Part shown: piece after piece, positions 63,022-64,000 of the stretch | Layout: each line of letters starts with the position of its first letter | Numbering within the stretch: the stretch's first letter is position 1 | Assembly (NCBI GenBank): GCA_949293415.1 | Contig: CASFDK010000023.1 | Location: 1-64,000, forward strand | Reading direction: 5' to 3' | Origin: an uncultured Verrucomicrobiota bacterium | GTDB taxonomy: Bacteria > Verrucomicrobiota > Verrucomicrobiia > Opitutales > Intestinicryptomonadaceae | Length of the DNA: 64,000 bases | Notes under the pieces: model-generated | Told to the model about the DNA's origin: nothing | The model's database searches: none | Seen by the model: the letters and a program-made list of their open reading frames with translations, nothing else | Program-made: the position numbers and the translations under genes

Positions 63022-63693
63022 ATGAATATTATGGACGCAAAGGAACAGTTCTCGAAAATTTCGGCTCAATACGATTCGCAGCGGCGCAACCTCATCCCCG
63101 AGTTCGACGGATTTTACGGGGCGGCGGTCGACGCGCTCGACTTGCCCCCGAATGCAAAAGTCGCCGACCTCGGCGCGGGCACGGGAATTATGGCGGCGCA
63201 GGTTTTGCGCAGATTCCCCGACGCGCGTTTCGAGCTTGTGGACGTGTCGGACAAAATGCTTGCGCTTGCGAAAAAGCGGTTCGCGGATTTCGCGGGATTT
63301 TCGTTCGTACGCTCCGACTTCGATTCGTGGACGCCGCAGGGTGAATACGACGCAGTTGTGTCGGCGCTGGCAATCCACCACATCGAAGACTCGGCGAAGT
63401 TATCGCTCTACAAAAAGATATTCGGCGCACTCAAAGACGGCGGAATGTTCGTCAACGCCGAACAGGTTCTGGGCGCGACTCCCGAGGAAATAAAGGCGAA
63501 TTCCGACGCGCGGCTTGCGATTGTCGAAAAATTTATGAACGCCGACGAAGCCGCCGTTGCCCTCGAGCGCCTCAAGCTCGACAAATGCGCGACCGTCGCG
63601 GAGAATCTGGCGATGCTTTCCGAAGCGGGATTTTCGGAATGCGGGTGCGTGTTCTCGCACTTGGATTTTGCGGTGCTTGCGGCAAAAAAGTAG
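63022..63693 (+). CDS. class I SAM-dependent methyltransferase
   Basis: 223 residues from the ATG at 63022. VADLGAGTGIMAAQVL is the SAM-binding motif (D49), followed by FELVDVSDKMLALA and the acidic-loop YDAVVSALAIHHIED. It belongs to the broad methyltransferase-11/25 type; substrate unknown. An open upstream stretch (to 62989) and a second ATG at 63031 make the start uncertain. It is separated from rsmG by the terminator, and it is followed after 55 bases by the lipoprotein gene. Confidence 0.9.
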   Translation: MNIMDAKEQFSKISAQYDSQRRNLIPEFDGFYGAAVDALDLPPNAKVADLGAGTGIMAAQVLRRFPDARFELVDVSDKMLALAKKRFADFAGFSFVRSDFDSWTPQGEYDAVVSALAIHHIEDSAKLSLYKKIFGALKDGGMFVNAEQVLGATPEEIKANSDARLAIVEKFMNADEAAVALERLKLDKCATVAENLAMLSEAGFSECGCVFSHLDFAVLAAKK

Positions 63694-63748
63694 CTCCGTC
63701 AAATTCTTATCCTCTTGCATTTCGAACACAAAAACCTACTCTGACGGT

Positions 63749-64000
63749 ATGAAAGTTAAATTATCGGCGTTCATTTTCTCGGCGGTTTCAGCGTTGTTTT
63801 GCCTATGCGGCTGCAATTCGGAATCGACCATCGACCCCACTCCGCGCGACGTTACGGGCGTGCTCAAGTACACGGGCGCAACATACGCACCCTTCCACGC
63901 GCCGCAGCCCTACAATTTTGCAATCTACAACGTGGACAACCGCTTTGTGGCTTATGTCGACACGACAAAACTCGTACTTCCCAAGATGGACGCGTACCGC
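63749..64000 (+). CDS. lipoprotein, 5' part (runs off the window)
   Basis: 84 codons are visible, open to the window end. MKVKLSAFIFSAVSALFCLCGC is a lipoprotein signal peptide with a lipobox (CLCGC). The mature part begins NSESTIDPTPRDVTGVLKYT, Pro/Thr-rich, followed by a beta-rich stretch (YNFAIYNVDNRFVAYVD). Family cannot be assigned from this part. The ATG at 63749 is the only start with an N-terminal signal. Confidence 0.8.
   Translation, partial: MKVKLSAFIFSAVSALFCLCGCNSESTIDPTPRDVTGVLKYTGATYAPFHAPQPYNFAIYNVDNRFVAYVDTTKLVLPKMDAYR

Overview
The window looks like a chromosomal segment of a Verrucomicrobiota bacterium, most likely an Opitutales/Puniceicoccales-type, host-associated or polymer-degrading member. 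This is inferred from three exported proteins with the short PEP-CTERM tail (PEPSTYA, hydrophobic stretch, YRRRK), a Minf_1886-family gene, many exported or Tat-targeted Gfo/Idh/MocA and TIM-barrel sugar enzymes, and exported glycoside hydrolases. Coding density is high. Coding DNA is GC-rich and intergenic DNA is clearly more AT-rich. Many genes lack a strong Shine-Dalgarno sequence. No rRNA, convincing tRNA, CRISPR array, prophage or transposase gene was found.

Layout: 1-143 is the tail of an unknown gene. 275-7768 (minus) is leuB-alaS-smc. 7882-12242 (minus) encodes a predicted outer-membrane barrel and a large exported clan GH-A-like glycosidase. 12406-16351 (minus) is a sugar-oxidation/isomerisation group: discoidin-like protein, Tat-type Gfo/Idh/MocA oxidoreductase, DoxX-like membrane protein, sugar isomerase/epimerase. 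Then come a STAS anti-anti-sigma factor, a GH26 mannanase and an exported sugar isomerase (16597-19075). 19248-25134 (plus) holds a frame-broken PAS sensor, secG, a LolA-like protein, an M29 aminopeptidase, an RluD-type pseudouridine synthase and metY. 25212-32208 (minus) is carB, a Minf_1886 gene and sufCBD. 32548-36549 (minus) is an exported protein of unknown function and ppk1. 36743-44503 has three PEP-CTERM genes around valS, two of them tandem paralogues with nearly identical flanks. 44940-47289 (plus) pairs an exported hydroxypyruvate-isomerase-like lipoprotein with a Gfo/Idh/MocA protein. 47411-48520 is a Fic protein. 48919-54375 (plus) is lysS, a LolCDE-type permease and ATPase, and a GH35 beta-galactosidase. 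54479-61135 (plus) is dapA-dapB, ruvA, mrp, an unusual ClpX/HslU-like ATPase, ubiE/menG and a pseudouridine synthase. The end carries a pseudopilin-like gene (minus), ndk-rsmG, a methyltransferase and the start of a lipoprotein.

Functionally the window mixes housekeeping genes (translation, amino-acid, pyrimidine and Fe-S biosynthesis, chromosome maintenance, lipoprotein export) with carbohydrate degradation. The exported mannanase, beta-galactosidase and GH-A-like enzyme could release sugars, and the exported oxidoreductases and isomerases could convert them, possibly through keto-sugar intermediates; that link is inference.

The most unusual material is non-coding. (1) Intergenic palindromes recur with a conserved core (CTATAG, TTC loop, or TATAAATGT loop) while the self-complementary arms differ in a compensating way. 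(2) Four degenerate 71-bp units, each with an internal inverted repeat, sit between fic and lysS. (3) The two tandem PEP-CTERM genes share a roughly 160-bp upstream block that is better conserved than the proteins, and one copy contains a 180-bp segment bounded by 18-bp inverted repeats. No new multi-gene defence or mobile system could be demonstrated.
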